Positions 42,391-52,385 of a stretch of DNA of 64,000 nt are shown one piece after another (the first letter of the stretch is position 1; each line of letters begins with the position of its first letter). The translations under genes were made by a program, and so were the position numbers. The notes under the pieces are model-generated. The model saw only the letters and a list, made by a program, of their open reading frames with translations. It did not search any database and had not been told where the DNA came from. Source of the stretch: Glycomyces albidus (GTDB taxonomy: Bacteria > Actinomycetota > Actinomycetes > Mycobacteriales > Micromonosporaceae); the NCBI RefSeq assembly GCF_009451885.1, contig NZ_WIAO01000005.1, positions 62,001 through 126,000 on the forward strand, written 5' to 3'.

Positions 42391-43926
42391 ATGCCCGCGA
42401 CAGCCCCGCCCGGTGCTGCCCTGGTCCAGATGACCGGCATCGTGAAGGACTTCACCGGCGTCCGCGCCCTCGACGGCGTCGACTTCACCCTCAGGCCAGG
42501 CGAGATCCACGCCGTCATGGGGGAGAACGGCGCCGGGAAGTCCACACTGATCAAAGTGCTGACCGGCGTGCACGGCCACGACGCCGGCGAGATCCTCCTC
42601 GACGGCGAGCCGGTCCGCTTCCACAGCCCCAAGGCCGCCCAGGCCGCCGGCATCTCCACGGTGTACCAGGAGGTCAACCTCACCGACAACCTGTCGGTGG
42701 CCGAGAACCTCTTCGCCGGGCGCGAACCGCGCCTGGGGCCGTTCATCAACTTCCGCGCCATGCGCCGCAAGGCGAAGGCGCTCCTCGACGACATCGGCAT
42801 CGACCTGAACGTCGCCGCGCCCCTGTCGTCCTACTCGATCGCCATGCAGCAGCTCGTCGCGATCGCCCGCGCCGTCGACATCGAGTCGAAGGTCCTCATC
42901 CTCGACGAGCCCACCTCCTCGCTCGACCGCGACGAGGTCGAAGTGCTCCTCGGGGTCATGCGCCGCCTCGCCGCGGACGGCACCGCCATGGTGTTCATCT
43001 CCCACTTCCTCGACCAGGTCTACGAGATCAGCGACCGGATGACCGTCCTGCGCAACGGGACGCTCGTCGGCGAATGGGCCACCGCGGACCTGCCGCAGAG
43101 CGAGCTCATCGGCCACATGCTCGGCCGCGAGGCCGCGACCCTCGAGCAGATCGAGCGGGCCGCCTCCGCGCACCGCGTCGAGGACGAGGAACCGCTCGTC
43201 GAAGCCCGGGGCCTCGGCCGCAAGGGCTCCATCGCCCCGTACGACCTGACGGTCCGACGCGGCGAAGTCGTCGGCCTCGCCGGCCTCCTCGGATCCGGGC
43301 GCACCGAGACCGTCCGGCTCATCGCCGGCGCCGACCGCGCCGACTCCGGCGCCCTGCAGTTCGAAGGCAGGCGCGTCGGCGGGCACAACTCGCGCACCGC
43401 CGCCGCCCGCGGCATCGCGTTCTGCCCCGAGAACCGCAAGACCGAAGGGCTCGTCGGCGACCTCACCGTCGCCGAGAACATGATCCTGGCGATGCAGGCG
43501 TCCCGCGGCTGGGCCCGGTCCATCCCGGTCGCCCGCCGCGACAAGCTCGTCGCCGAGTTCATCGAGAAGCTCGGCATCCGCCCGGCCGACCCCGACATGC
43601 CCGTCAAGAACCTCTCCGGCGGCAACCAGCAGAAGGTGCTCCTGGCCCGCTGGATGCTCATCGAGCCCAAGCTCCTCATCCTCGACGAGCCCACCCGCGG
43701 CATCGACGTCGGCGCCAAGGCCGACATCCAGCGCCTCGTCGCCGAGCTCTCCGCCGACGGGCTGTCGGTGCTGTTCGTCTCCGCCGAACTCGACGAGGTC
43801 ACCCGCCTGTCCGACCGGATCGCGGTCCTCCGCGACCGGGAACTCATCGCCGTGCTCGAATCCGAGGCCGACATGACCACCGAACGCATCGTGGACACCA
43901 TCGTGGCCGGAGGGCGCGAGTCGTGA
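42391..43926 (+). CDS. Sugar ABC transporter ATPase, two ABC domains (YtfR-like)
   Basis: The 511-residue protein starts at the ATG with AAGGACG upstream. The first ABC domain has Walker A GENGAGKST, the degenerate signature SSYSIAMQQ and LILDEPTSSLD. The second has the degenerate P-loop GLLGSGRTE and an intact signature LSGGNQQK with LILDEPTRGIDV. This arrangement, including SYSIAMQQLVAIARAVD, matches YtfR/RbsA-type carbohydrate importers. It overlaps the first permease by GTGA. Confidence 0.96.
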   Translation: MPATAPPGAALVQMTGIVKDFTGVRALDGVDFTLRPGEIHAVMGENGAGKSTLIKVLTGVHGHDAGEILLDGEPVRFHSPKAAQAAGISTVYQEVNLTDNLSVAENLFAGREPRLGPFINFRAMRRKAKALLDDIGIDLNVAAPLSSYSIAMQQLVAIARAVDIESKVLILDEPTSSLDRDEVEVLLGVMRRLAADGTAMVFISHFLDQVYEISDRMTVLRNGTLVGEWATADLPQSELIGHMLGREAATLEQIERAASAHRVEDEEPLVEARGLGRKGSIAPYDLTVRRGEVVGLAGLLGSGRTETVRLIAGADRADSGALQFEGRRVGGHNSRTAAARGIAFCPENRKTEGLVGDLTVAENMILAMQASRGWARSIPVARRDKLVAEFIEKLGIRPADPDMPVKNLSGGNQQKVLLARWMLIEPKLLILDEPTRGIDVGAKADIQRLVAELSADGLSVLFVSAELDEVTRLSDRIAVLRDRELIAVLESEADMTTERIVDTIVAGGRES

Positions 43927-44972
43927 ACTACGCGAAGCGCCTGATGTGGCCGCTCATCATCCTGCTGGCCCTCATCGTCGTCAACATCGTCGCCACCGGC
44001 GTCGACTTCATCGTCCCGAGCGTCAACGAGGACGGCCGCCTCGGCGGCGCCTTCGTCAACATCCTGCGCCGCTCGGCGCCGCTGCTGCTCATCGCGCTCG
44101 GCATGACCCTCGTCATCGCCACCAAGGGCATCGACCTCTCGGTCGGCGCGGTCTACGCCATCGGCGCGGCCATCGCCTGCCAGACGATCATCGACGCGCC
44201 CGACCAGACCGCCGCGGGCCTCGTGTTCTCCGCCGTCGCCATCGCGCTCGTCGTCACCGCCGTCATCGGCGCGTGGAACGGGGTCATGGTCGCGTACTTC
44301 GGCATCCAGCCGATCGTCGCCACGCTCATCCTCATGATCGCCGGGCGCGGCATCGCCCAGCTCGTCACCGGCGGGCAGATCCCCAAGGTGCAGGACTCGA
44401 GCCCGTTCACCGAACTCGGGCGCGGCGCGTTCCTGGCCGTCCCGATCCCGATCTGGATCGCGGCCCTCGTGCTGACCGCGCTCGCGCTGCTCACGCGCCG
44501 GACCGCGCTCGGGATGCTCCTCGAGTCCGTCGGCGGGAACCCCGAGGCCAGCCGCCTCGCGGGCATCCGGTCCAAGGGCATCACCGTCCTGGTGTACCTG
44601 GTGTGCGCGCTGTGCGCCGGCCTGGCCGGGCTCATCGGCGCGGCCAACCTCGGCAGCGCCGACGCCAACAACGGCGGCCTGTGGATCGAGCTCGACGCGA
44701 TCCTCGCCGTCGTCATCGGCGGCACGGCACTGCTCGGCGGCCGGTTCTTCCTGCTGGGCACCGCGATCGGCGTCGTCATCATCGGGACGCTCGAGGACAC
44801 CATCATCAACGTCGGCCTCTCCAGCCAGTGGCAGTTCACCGCGAAGGCCATCGTGGTCTTCGTCGTCGCACTGCTCCAGAGCCCCGAGTTCCGGGCCTGG
44901 ATCCTGAAGCCGATCAAGCGGCGGCCGGCAGCCCCGGCGCCGGCGCCCGCCGAGGAGGTCCAGGCGAAATGA
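43923..44972 (+). CDS. Sugar ABC transporter permease (YtfT-like)
   Basis: The 349-residue permease of the RbsC family starts at GTG overlapping the ATPase stop. It has 8-10 membrane spans, with GMTLVIATKGIDLSVGA and the GGNPEASRLAGI loop diagnostic for this family. Its C-terminal tail is Pro/Ala-rich. It pairs with the permease encoded at 44969, overlapping it by ATGA, to form a heterodimeric channel. Confidence 0.95.
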   Translation: MNYAKRLMWPLIILLALIVVNIVATGVDFIVPSVNEDGRLGGAFVNILRRSAPLLLIALGMTLVIATKGIDLSVGAVYAIGAAIACQTIIDAPDQTAAGLVFSAVAIALVVTAVIGAWNGVMVAYFGIQPIVATLILMIAGRGIAQLVTGGQIPKVQDSSPFTELGRGAFLAVPIPIWIAALVLTALALLTRRTALGMLLESVGGNPEASRLAGIRSKGITVLVYLVCALCAGLAGLIGAANLGSADANNGGLWIELDAILAVVIGGTALLGGRFFLLGTAIGVVIIGTLEDTIINVGLSSQWQFTAKAIVVFVVALLQSPEFRAWILKPIKRRPAAPAPAPAEEVQAK

Positions 44973-45994
44973 CCACCCAGACACTGACCGAGCGCCCCGC
45001 GCGCTCGACCCTGTTCGACGGGCTCACCCGGTACGTCCCGATCGGGGCGACCGTGGCGCTCCTGATCGCCCTGTACCTCGGCGGCGTCGCGAACTACCCG
45101 AACTTCGACAGCCCGCAGGTCGTCGCCAAGCTGTTCATCGACAACGCGCCGCTGCTGGTCATCGCCGTCGGCATGACGTTCGTGATCCTCTCGGGCGGCA
45201 TCGACCTCTCGGTCGGCTCGGTGATGGCGTTCTCGACGATGGCGTGCGCGTGGCTCACCGTCGACGCCGGGATCCCGGCCCCGGCGGCGCTGGTCATGGT
45301 GCTCGCCTTCGGGACGCTGTGGGGCCTGGCCATCGGCGCGGTGATCCACTACTTCAACGTGCAGCCGTTCATCGCGACCCTGGTGGGGCTGTTCCTGTTC
45401 CGGGGGCTGACCCTCCAGATCAACAGCGAAGACGTGTCCATGCGCGAGATCGAGTTCTGGCAGTGGGGCATGACGCACGTGGACTTCGGGGAGATCCGCG
45501 ACGGCGGCTTCTGGCTCCCGTACCTGTCGTTCGTGGCGTTCGCGGTCGTCATCGTCGCCTTCGTGACGCTCCACTACACCCGGTTCGGGCGCGGCGTGTA
45601 CGCCGTCGGCGGCTCGGAGTCCTCCGCGCTCCTCATGGGCCTGCCGGTGGCGCGCACCAAGATCGGCGTGTACGCCGTCAGCGGCTTCTGCGCGGCCCTC
45701 GCCGGGGTCCTCGCCGCGTTCGCGACCAAGAGCGCCAACCCGCTCGCGAACGTCGGCGCCGAACTCGACGCGATCGCCGCCGTCGTCATCGGCGGGACGC
45801 TGCTCACCGGCGGGGCCGGGTTCGTCCTCGGGACCGTCGCCGGCGTCATGGTCTGGGGGATGCTCAACACGCTCATCGCCTTCCAGGGGAACCTGTCCTC
45901 GTGGTGGGCGCGGATCGTCATGGGGATCCTGCTCCTCGCGTTCATCCTCCTGCAGCGGGTCCTCGCCCGCTCCGGGGAGAAGCGGCGCACCTAA
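44969..45994 (+). CDS. Sugar ABC transporter permease (YjfF-like)
   Basis: The 341-residue second RbsC-family permease shows the GMTFVILSGGIDLSVGS motif and the VGGSESSALLMGLPV loop, as in YjfF. It is the last gene of the four-gene importer operon, and a perfect 14-bp hairpin follows. Confidence 0.95.
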   Translation: MTTQTLTERPARSTLFDGLTRYVPIGATVALLIALYLGGVANYPNFDSPQVVAKLFIDNAPLLVIAVGMTFVILSGGIDLSVGSVMAFSTMACAWLTVDAGIPAPAALVMVLAFGTLWGLAIGAVIHYFNVQPFIATLVGLFLFRGLTLQINSEDVSMREIEFWQWGMTHVDFGEIRDGGFWLPYLSFVAFAVVIVAFVTLHYTRFGRGVYAVGGSESSALLMGLPVARTKIGVYAVSGFCAALAGVLAAFATKSANPLANVGAELDAIAAVVIGGTLLTGGAGFVLGTVAGVMVWGMLNTLIAFQGNLSSWWARIVMGILLLAFILLQRVLARSGEKRRT

Positions 45995-46012
45995 GCTCTC
46001 CTCTTCGCACCA

Positions 46013-46050
46013 GAGGGGCCGTTCACCGACGTGTGAACGGCCCCTCGTCT
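46013..46050 (+). terminator. Terminator of the sugar transporter operon
   Basis: A perfect 14-bp stem (GAGGGGCCGTTCAC / GTGAACGGCCCCTC) with a 6-base loop begins 19 bases after the stop and is followed by GTCTTAT. Confidence 0.85.
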
Positions 46051-46128
46051 TATACGGCTCGACAGAGGTGTCGGACGAGATGTAGCATGAGTGCTATCGA
46101 AGAACGAACACCTGCAACGGAGCCATCC

Positions 46129-47048
<920 letters not shown>

Positions 47049-47052
<4 letters not shown>

Positions 47053-47900
47053 ACACCACCGCACACGAGTACCGGACCGGCTGGAAGCGGGCCCTGATCG
47101 AGACCCGCAACACGCTGACGTCCCCGAGCGACCTCGCCGGCCTGGTCGTGCCCATGCTCGTCGCCGTCGCCGTGCTGTACTTCATGCGCGGCGTCGAGGT
47201 CGAAGGGGCACCGGTGTCCCTGGGGGCCATGAACATGCCGGGCCTCATCGGCATGAACGTCGTCTTCGGCGGCATCATCACCCTGGTCAGTATGCTGGTC
47301 ATGGACCGCGTCAACGGGACCCTCCTGCGCGCCAAGTCGATGCCCGGCGGCATGACCGGCTACCTCGTCGGGCAGATCGGGTCGGCCGCGATGTTCCTGT
47401 CGCTCACCTCGATCATCCTGCTGGCCGTCGGCCTGCCGCTGTTCGACGGACTCGAGTTCGCGACCCCCGACCGGTGGCTGCTGTTCCTCGCGGTCCTGGC
47501 GATCGGCCTCGCGGCGGTCATGCCGCTCGGCGCCGTCCTCGGGGCGCTCATCAACAACCCCAAGAACATGAGCCTGGTGATGTTCCCCGTCATGGCGTCC
47601 GTGGCGGTCTCGGGGATCTTCTACAAGATCACCGCGCTGCCCGAATGGCTCCAGTGGATCGGGCAGGCGCTGCCGATGTACTGGATGGGCCTGGGGATGC
47701 GCCAGGCGCTGCTGCCGGACTCGATGGCGGCGGTCGAGATCGGCGGCGAGTGGCGGACCCTTACGATGTTCGCCGTGCTCGCGTTGTGGGCGGTCGCGTC
47801 GATGGCCCTGGCGCCCAGGCTGCTGCGGCGCATGTCGCGGCGGGAGTCGGGCTCGGCCGTCGCGTCGCGGCGGCAGCAGATGCAGCAGCAGTGGGGATAG
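47049..47900 (+). CDS. ABC-2 type transporter permease
   Basis: The 283-residue protein has six membrane spans in the ABC-2 arrangement and starts at GTG overlapping the ATPase stop. The substrate is unknown; such two-component exporters commonly move drugs, lipids or peptides. The HTH gene follows after 6 bases, so a signal affecting that regulator probably controls the exporter. Confidence 0.92.
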
Positions 47901-47906
47901 GGGCCG

Positions 47907-48134
47907 ATGGCCGACGACGTCGTCTACAACCGGATCGCGGTGCTGCGCGCCGAGCGGGGCGTCTCGCGCCGCCAGCTCGCCGACGCCCTCGGCGTGCACT
48001 ACCAGACCGTCGGCTACCTCGAACGGGGTGAATACAGCCCGAGCCTGTTCCTGGCGCTGAAACTCGCCGAGTACTTCGAAGTCCCCGTGGAGGTCGTCTT
48101 CTCCACCAAGCCCTTCCCGCGCATCGGCGCATAG
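47907..48134 (+). CDS. Small XRE-family helix-turn-helix regulator
   Basis: The 75-residue protein is a single HTH domain (residues about 8-62: RIAVLRAERGVSRRQLADALG, then QTVGYLERGEYSPS) of the compact YozG-like XRE type, with GGGGCCG upstream of its ATG. It is probably a DNA-binding repressor encoded together with the ABC-2 exporter. A strong hairpin follows. Confidence 0.93.
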   Translation: MADDVVYNRIAVLRAERGVSRRQLADALGVHYQTVGYLERGEYSPSLFLALKLAEYFEVPVEVVFSTKPFPRIGA

Positions 48135-48146
48135 CGGTCGGGCCCG

Positions 48147-48197
48147 CCCCGCGCTCCGGAAACACCCCGGCCGACGGCCGTCCGGAGCGCGGGGCTT
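48147..48197 (+). terminator. Terminator of the ABC-2 exporter operon
   Basis: A perfect 14-bp stem (CCCCGCGCTCCGGA / TCCGGAGCGCGGGG) closes a 20-base loop that contains its own CGGCCG/CGGCCG pairing, followed by CTTTC. Confidence 0.8.
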
Positions 48198-48237
48198 TCA
48201 ACGTGCGGTGACACCATACGTATGGCAGAATGGGAGC

Positions 48238-48462
48238 ATGTTCAAGACCACCGTGTACCTCACCGACGAGGAGAAGGACGGCCTTCGACGAGGTGCAGCC
48301 GAGCGCGGAGTCTCGGAGGCGGAGCTGATCCGTGAGTTCATCGACGCCGGCCTGGCCTCTACCGCTCCGCAATGGGATCTACTGCCGGTAATCCACAGCC
48401 CGGAACTCGCTCAGGTCGACGACGAGGAGGAGTTCCTCCGCTCGAACGGCTTCGATCGGTGA
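48238..48462 (+). CDS. Ribbon-helix-helix antitoxin
   Basis: The 74-residue protein starts at the ATG with GGGAG upstream. The N-terminal 45 residues are a ribbon-helix-helix DNA-binding domain (KTTVYLTDEEKDGLRRGAAERG), and the acidic C-terminus probably wraps around the toxin. It overlaps the PIN gene by GTGA. As antitoxin it should neutralise the toxin and repress their common promoter. Confidence 0.9.
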   Translation: MFKTTVYLTDEEKDGLRRGAAERGVSEAELIREFIDAGLASTAPQWDLLPVIHSPELAQVDDEEEFLRSNGFDR

Positions 48463-48881
48463 TCATCTGCGACACGAATTGCCTGCTCAGTCTGGTCAAC
48501 GACGCAGATCCGCACCACGAAGAAGTCCGCAAGATCGCGACCTCCGAGTCGCGCCCGCTCGTCGTAAGTCCGCTTGTGCTCGCGGAGTTCGATTACCTCG
48601 TGCGCAAGATCGTCAGCGGCGCTGTCGCCCGATCGCTTCTGGAGCGGCTGCTCCAAGGCCGGATGATCGAGGTGGCGGCGATGTCGCACACCGACCTCCT
48701 AACCGCGGTCAAGGTCGACGCCAAGTATGCATCGCTCGAACTCGGACTCGCCGACGCGAGTCTTGTCGTGCTCGCCTACCGCTACAAGACTTTCGATCTG
48801 CTCACCCGTGACGAGCGGGACTTCCGCCCCATCGTCCCGCTCCAAGGCGGCGCATTCCGGCTGCTGCCCAAGGACCGCTGA
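48459..48881 (+). CDS. PIN domain toxin (VapC-like ribonuclease)
   Basis: The 140-residue protein starts at GTG 48459 overlapping the antitoxin stop. It is a PIN domain with the acidic metal-binding residues in ICDTNCLLS, SPLVLAEFDYL, LGLADASLV and TRDERDF. It should be a Mg-dependent ribonuclease that cleaves tRNA or other RNA when free of antitoxin. Confidence 0.92.
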   Translation: MIICDTNCLLSLVNDADPHHEEVRKIATSESRPLVVSPLVLAEFDYLVRKIVSGAVARSLLERLLQGRMIEVAAMSHTDLLTAVKVDAKYASLELGLADASLVVLAYRYKTFDLLTRDERDFRPIVPLQGGAFRLLPKDR

Positions 48882-48894
48882 GCAGGGCCTTACT

Positions 48895-48916
48895 GTTCAC
48901 TCCTGTGACACCCGTG
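48895..48916 (+). promoter_or_regulatory. PHO-box-like direct repeat upstream of phoD
   Basis: Two adjacent 11-base units, GTTCACTCCTG and TGACACCCGTG, resemble the Streptomyces PhoP box (GTTCACC repeated every 11 bases). The first unit is a good match and the second is weaker. They lie 60 bases upstream of the alkaline phosphatase start. Confidence 0.5.
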
Positions 48917-48975
48917 TGTCGACCCCGCCTGAGAGCGTGAGGTCAAACGACCCCCACGGTATTGGAGAGACCAGA

Positions 48976-50475
48976 GTGCACATCGACCGACGGCGGCTGC
49001 TGTCCGCCGGGGCGGGGAGCGCGATCGTGCTGGGCATGCCCGGCATCTCGTACGCGTCCTCCCGTCCCCAGCTCACCCACGGCGTCCAGTCCGGCGACGT
49101 CAGCGAGAACGGCGCGGTGCTGTGGACCCGGGCCGATCGCGGCTCGCGGATGCGCGTCGAACTCGCGACCCGCCCCGACTTCAAGCACGCCCGCGAGATC
49201 ACCGGCCCCGCGCTGACCGAGGCGACCGACTACACCGGGAAGCTGCGCCTCAGCGGCCTCCGGTCCGGGAAGACGTACCACTACCGGATCCGGGCCGAAG
49301 GCGAGCGCGGCTCCGAACCGCTCGAAGGGTCGTTCACGACCGCATCGGACGAGCCGCGCGACACCACCTTCCAGTGGTCGGGCGACCTCGCCGGGCAGGG
49401 CTGGGGCATCAACCCCGAGTTCGGCGGCTACCGGATCTTCCAGGCCATGGCCGACGCCGAACCGGACTTCTTCCTGTGCTCGGGCGACTTCGTCTACGCC
49501 GACGGGCCGCTCGTGGAGACCGTCGCGCTCCCCGACGGGACCACCTGGCGCAACACCGTCACCGAAGAGAAGACGAAGGTCGCCGAGACCCTCGAGGAGT
49601 ACCGGGGCCAGTTCAAGTACAACCTGCTCGACGACAACCTCCGCGCGTACCTGGCGCGGGTGCCGATGGTGAACCAGTGGGACGACCACGAGGTCACCAA
49701 CAACTGGTACCCCGGCGAGATCCTCGACCTGCCGCAGTACACCGAGAAGAACGTCGACGTGCTCGCCGCTCGGGCCCGCCGGGCGTTCGCCGAGTTCACG
49801 CCCGGCGGGTTCGACGCCGAAGGGCGCATCTACCGGAAGATCTCCTACGGGCCGCTGCTGGACCTGTTCGTGCTCGACATGCGGACCTACAAGAGCGCCA
49901 ACCCGGACGCCGACGGCGCCGCGGGGGCGGTCCTCGGCGAGCGGCAGCTCGCGTGGCTCAAGCGCGAACTGCGCCGCTCCAAGGCGACCTGGAAGGCCGT
50001 CGCGGCGGACCTGCCGATCGGGCTGATCGTCGGCGACGGCACCGGTGCGCAGGAAGGGGTCTCCAACGGCGCCGAGGGCGCCCCGGGCGGCCGCGAGAGC
50101 GAGATCGCGGACCTCCTGTCGTACTGCAAGCGCGAATCGGTCGCGAACATGGTGTGGCTGACCGCGGACGTGCACTACACGGCCGCCCACCACTACAGCC
50201 CCGACCGGGCCGTGTTCCAGGACTTCGACCCGTTCTGGGAGTTCGTGTCCGGGCCGCTGAACGCCGGCGCGTTCGGGCCCAACCGGCTCGACGGCACGTT
50301 CGGCCCCGAAGCGGTCTTCGTGAAGGCCCCGCCCGCGGCGAACACCTCGCCCGCGGTCGGGTACCAGTTCTTCGGCGAGGTCCACATCGACGCCGAGACC
50401 GAGGTGCTCACCGTGTCGCTCAAGGACATCGACGGTGAAACCCAGTTCACCCAGTCGGTCGAACCGGTCGCGTAG
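48976..50475 (+). CDS. phoD: Alkaline phosphatase D (PhoD family)
   Basis: The 499-residue protein starts at GTG 48976 with GGAGAGA upstream. It has a Tat signal (DRRRLLSAGAG), a fibronectin-like N-terminal domain (HGVQSGDVSENGAVLWTRAD) and the PhoD metallophosphatase domain with WSGDLAGQG, SGDFVYADGP, WDDHEVTNN and DMRTYKS. It should hydrolyse phosphodiesters and monoesters outside the cell using Ca and Fe. A PHO-box-like repeat upstream suggests induction by phosphate starvation. Confidence 0.96.
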   Translation: MHIDRRRLLSAGAGSAIVLGMPGISYASSRPQLTHGVQSGDVSENGAVLWTRADRGSRMRVELATRPDFKHAREITGPALTEATDYTGKLRLSGLRSGKTYHYRIRAEGERGSEPLEGSFTTASDEPRDTTFQWSGDLAGQGWGINPEFGGYRIFQAMADAEPDFFLCSGDFVYADGPLVETVALPDGTTWRNTVTEEKTKVAETLEEYRGQFKYNLLDDNLRAYLARVPMVNQWDDHEVTNNWYPGEILDLPQYTEKNVDVLAARARRAFAEFTPGGFDAEGRIYRKISYGPLLDLFVLDMRTYKSANPDADGAAGAVLGERQLAWLKRELRRSKATWKAVAADLPIGLIVGDGTGAQEGVSNGAEGAPGGRESEIADLLSYCKRESVANMVWLTADVHYTAAHHYSPDRAVFQDFDPFWEFVSGPLNAGAFGPNRLDGTFGPEAVFVKAPPAANTSPAVGYQFFGEVHIDAETEVLTVSLKDIDGETQFTQSVEPVA

Positions 50476-50482
50476 ACGGGGA

Positions 50483-50512
50483 ACGCCCGCTCCGGTGAAC
50501 CGGGGCGGGCGT
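50483..50512. terminator. Terminator between phoD and the convergent DUF2550 gene
   Basis: An 8-bp stem (ACGCCCGC / GCGGGCGT) with inner CCGG/CCGG pairing lies 7 bases after the phoD stop and 4 bases before the DUF2550 stop, so it can serve both strands. Confidence 0.7.
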
Positions 50513-50515
50513 CGT

Positions 50516-50953
50516 TCATTCCCTGTCGCTGTAAAAAGCCGCCCCGGGCGGGGCGGCTTCGAGCCAGCTGAGGAATCCGGTCACGGCCGAGGTCGTCATC
50601 GCGAGCTCGACCTCGCCGGAGGAGTTCTTGCAGCGGAGGATGGCGACCTCCGGGGGGAAGATCTGGGCCTCGGGGCCGGCCGGCACGCGCCGGTCGGCGA
50701 TCTGGAGGTCCTCGCGCGAGAGCGAGTAGCGCGGCCCGAACGCCAGGGAGAACATGCGGTACCAGCGGAGCGTGCCGCGCTCGTAGACGGCGAAGCCGGG
50801 GGCCCAGCCGCGGCCCTCCATGTGCTTGGAGAGGCGGGCCGCCATCGCGACCGAGCCGGATCGGGAGAAGAACGAGCGCCGGACGTACGTCAGCACCAGG
50901 AACACCGCGACGGCCGCCGCCAGAGCGGCGACGACGAGCAGTGCCTTCAGCAT
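50516..50953 (-). CDS. DUF2550 membrane-anchored protein
   Basis: The 145-residue protein has one N-terminal membrane span (residues about 3-25) and a small beta-rich cytoplasmic domain (ALRWYRMFSLAFGPR-like segment, EVAILRCKNSSGEVELAMT). DUF2550 genes typically follow atpC in actinobacteria, and here too it starts 2 bases after atpC. Function unknown. Confidence 0.9.
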   Translation of the reverse strand: MLKALLVVAALAAAVAVFLVLTYVRRSFFSRSGSVAMAARLSKHMEGRGWAPGFAVYERGTLRWYRMFSLAFGPRYSLSREDLQIADRRVPAGPEAQIFPPEVAILRCKNSSGEVELAMTTSAVTGFLSWLEAAPPGAAFYSDRE

Positions 50954-50955
50954 GG

Positions 50956-51237
50956 TCAGACCGAAGTGGAGGCGACCGCTTCGGCGGTCTCGGCGAGGAT
51001 GGTGACGCCGTCGGTGGTGACCGACAGGAATCCGCCTTCGATCTTCCAGGCGAGTTCGCCCCCGTCGAGCGGCTGTACCCGTACGGTGCTGTCGATGCGC
51101 AGCTCGCCCAGGAGCGGCTGGTGACCGGGCAGGACGCCCAGTTCGCCTTCGGTGGTGCGCGCGTAGACGGCCTTGGCCGTTCCGGACCACACCTTCGAGT
51201 CGACTGCCACGACTTCGACGTTCAGTTGCCCTGCCAC
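50956..51237 (-). CDS. atpC: ATP synthase epsilon subunit, short form
   Basis: The 93-residue protein starts at GTG 51237 with AAGGAG upstream. It matches the N-terminal beta-sandwich of F1 epsilon (VEVVAVDSKVWSG, GELGVLPGHQPLLGEL, GGFLSVTTDGVTILAE). The C-terminal two-helix domain of usual epsilon subunits is absent: the protein stops about ten residues after the sandwich. No other ATP synthase gene adjoins it; the upstream neighbour is crp, with its own terminator. It is either the only epsilon, separated from the main operon, or an extra copy. Confidence 0.9.
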   Translation of the reverse strand: MAGQLNVEVVAVDSKVWSGTAKAVYARTTEGELGVLPGHQPLLGELRIDSTVRVQPLDGGELAWKIEGGFLSVTTDGVTILAETAEAVASTSV

Positions 51238-51360
51238 AACGCTCCTTCAGTCAGACTCCGGGGATGGTTACCGGAAGTCTAAACGGCCGGACCTGCGGGC
51301 GTCTAATCGGCCAAGCGCGGGAGGGGGAGTGATCACCCTTACGAGCTGGAGAACCGCGAA

Positions 51361-51383
51361 GGCCCCCGGCGATGCCGAGGGCC
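51361..51383 (-). terminator. Terminator of crp
   Basis: A 10-bp stem with one mismatch (GGCCCCCGGC / GCCGAGGGCC) and a 3-base loop lies 20 bases after the crp stop on the minus strand. Confidence 0.65.
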
Positions 51384-51403
51384 CCGAAGTCCGACCGGAG
51401 GCG

Positions 51404-52081
51404 TTACACGCGGGCCCGGCGGGCAAGGCGCTCCGGGTCCATGATGATGACGCTCTTGCCGTCCAGGCGCAGCCAGCCGCGGCCGGCGAAGTCGGCGAGG
51501 GCCTTGTTCACGGTCTCGCGGGAGGCGCCGACGAGCTGGGCGAGCTCCTCCTGGGTGAGGTCGTGGGTGACGCGGAGGACGCCGCCGTCGCGGGTGCCGA
51601 AGCGGCTCGCCATGTGCAGGAGGGCCTTGGCCACGCGGCCGGGCACGTCGGTGAAGATGAGGTCCGCCATGGAGTCGTTCGTGCGGCGCAGCCGGCGAGC
51701 TATCACCCGCAGGAGCTGCTCGGCGATCTCGGGCCGGTTCGCGAGCCACGGCCGCAGGGCGGTCTTCGAGAGGCGGGCCAGGCGGGTGTCGGTGAGAGCG
51801 GTGGCGGTGGCGGTGCGGGGGCCGGGGTCGAAGAGCGCGAGCTCGCCGACCATGTCGGACGGGCCCATGACCGCGATCAGGTTCTGGCGGCCGTCGGCGG
51901 AGCGGCGCCCGAGCTTCACCTTGCCGGACATGACGATGTACAGACTGTCGCCCGGCTCGTTCTCGGTGAAGACGGTCTGGCCCTTGTTGACGTCGATGTA
52001 CTCCATCTCTTTGATGAGCGACTCGACAGCTTCCGGGTCGACCCCCTTGAAGAGGGCGGCTCTCGCCAATACGTCTTCCAT
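51404..52081 (-). CDS. crp: Crp/Fnr family transcription regulator (GlxR/Crp type)
   Basis: Starting at ATG 52081 (a GTG 4 codons upstream is the alternative) gives 225 residues. The cyclic-nucleotide domain shows [15 protein letters not shown] and the phosphate-binding cassette [18 protein letters not shown]. The C-terminal winged helix has [21 protein letters not shown] as recognition helix. This is the highly conserved actinobacterial cAMP-responsive global regulator (GlxR in Corynebacterium, Crp in Mycobacterium and Streptomyces). In M. tuberculosis crp is also close to the nth-marP cluster. Confidence 0.95.
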   Translation of the reverse strand: MEDVLARAALFKGVDPEAVESLIKEMEYIDVNKGQTVFTENEPGDSLYIVMSGKVKLGRRSADGRQNLIAVMGPSDMVGELALFDPGPRTATATALTDTRLARLSKTALRPWLANRPEIAEQLLRVIARRLRRTNDSMADLIFTDVPGRVAKALLHMASRFGTRDGGVLRVTHDLTQEELAQLVGASRETVNKALADFAGRGWLRLDGKSVIIMDPERLARRARV

Positions 52082-52385
52082 GTCCGTTCGCACCTTTCTT
52101 CAACGCACCGCTAGTGCAAGTACTGAGTCTATGCCTCTTGTCCGCATTGCGGGAGCGAGACCCCCGTAAATCCACATGCGCACTGCGACGCCGAAATCGA
52201 CATTCGTATCCGGATGAATGCGTTCCGTCCGTTCCGCGCGTCACCGCGTGAGACTCGCCGCGCCGTTTCAGCAGGGGGTTCGTCCGGGTGAACGGAATGC
52301 GTCGACGGCGACCGCTACAGCCTACCCGCATTGTGACGCGAGGCCCAACATCAGGCAATGGCGAAAATCCCCAAGATCGCACATC
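52082..52385. other. Intergenic region upstream of crp
   Basis: About 300 bases between marP and crp, both on the minus strand. It should contain the crp promoter and the marP terminator. I saw no symmetric TGTGA-N6-TCACA site that would indicate Crp autoregulation, and no gene. Confidence 0.4.

Noticed and set aside
52082-52385. Crp autoregulatory site upstream of crp
   Set aside because: TGTGAC occurs, but no facing TCACA half-site at the required spacing was found.
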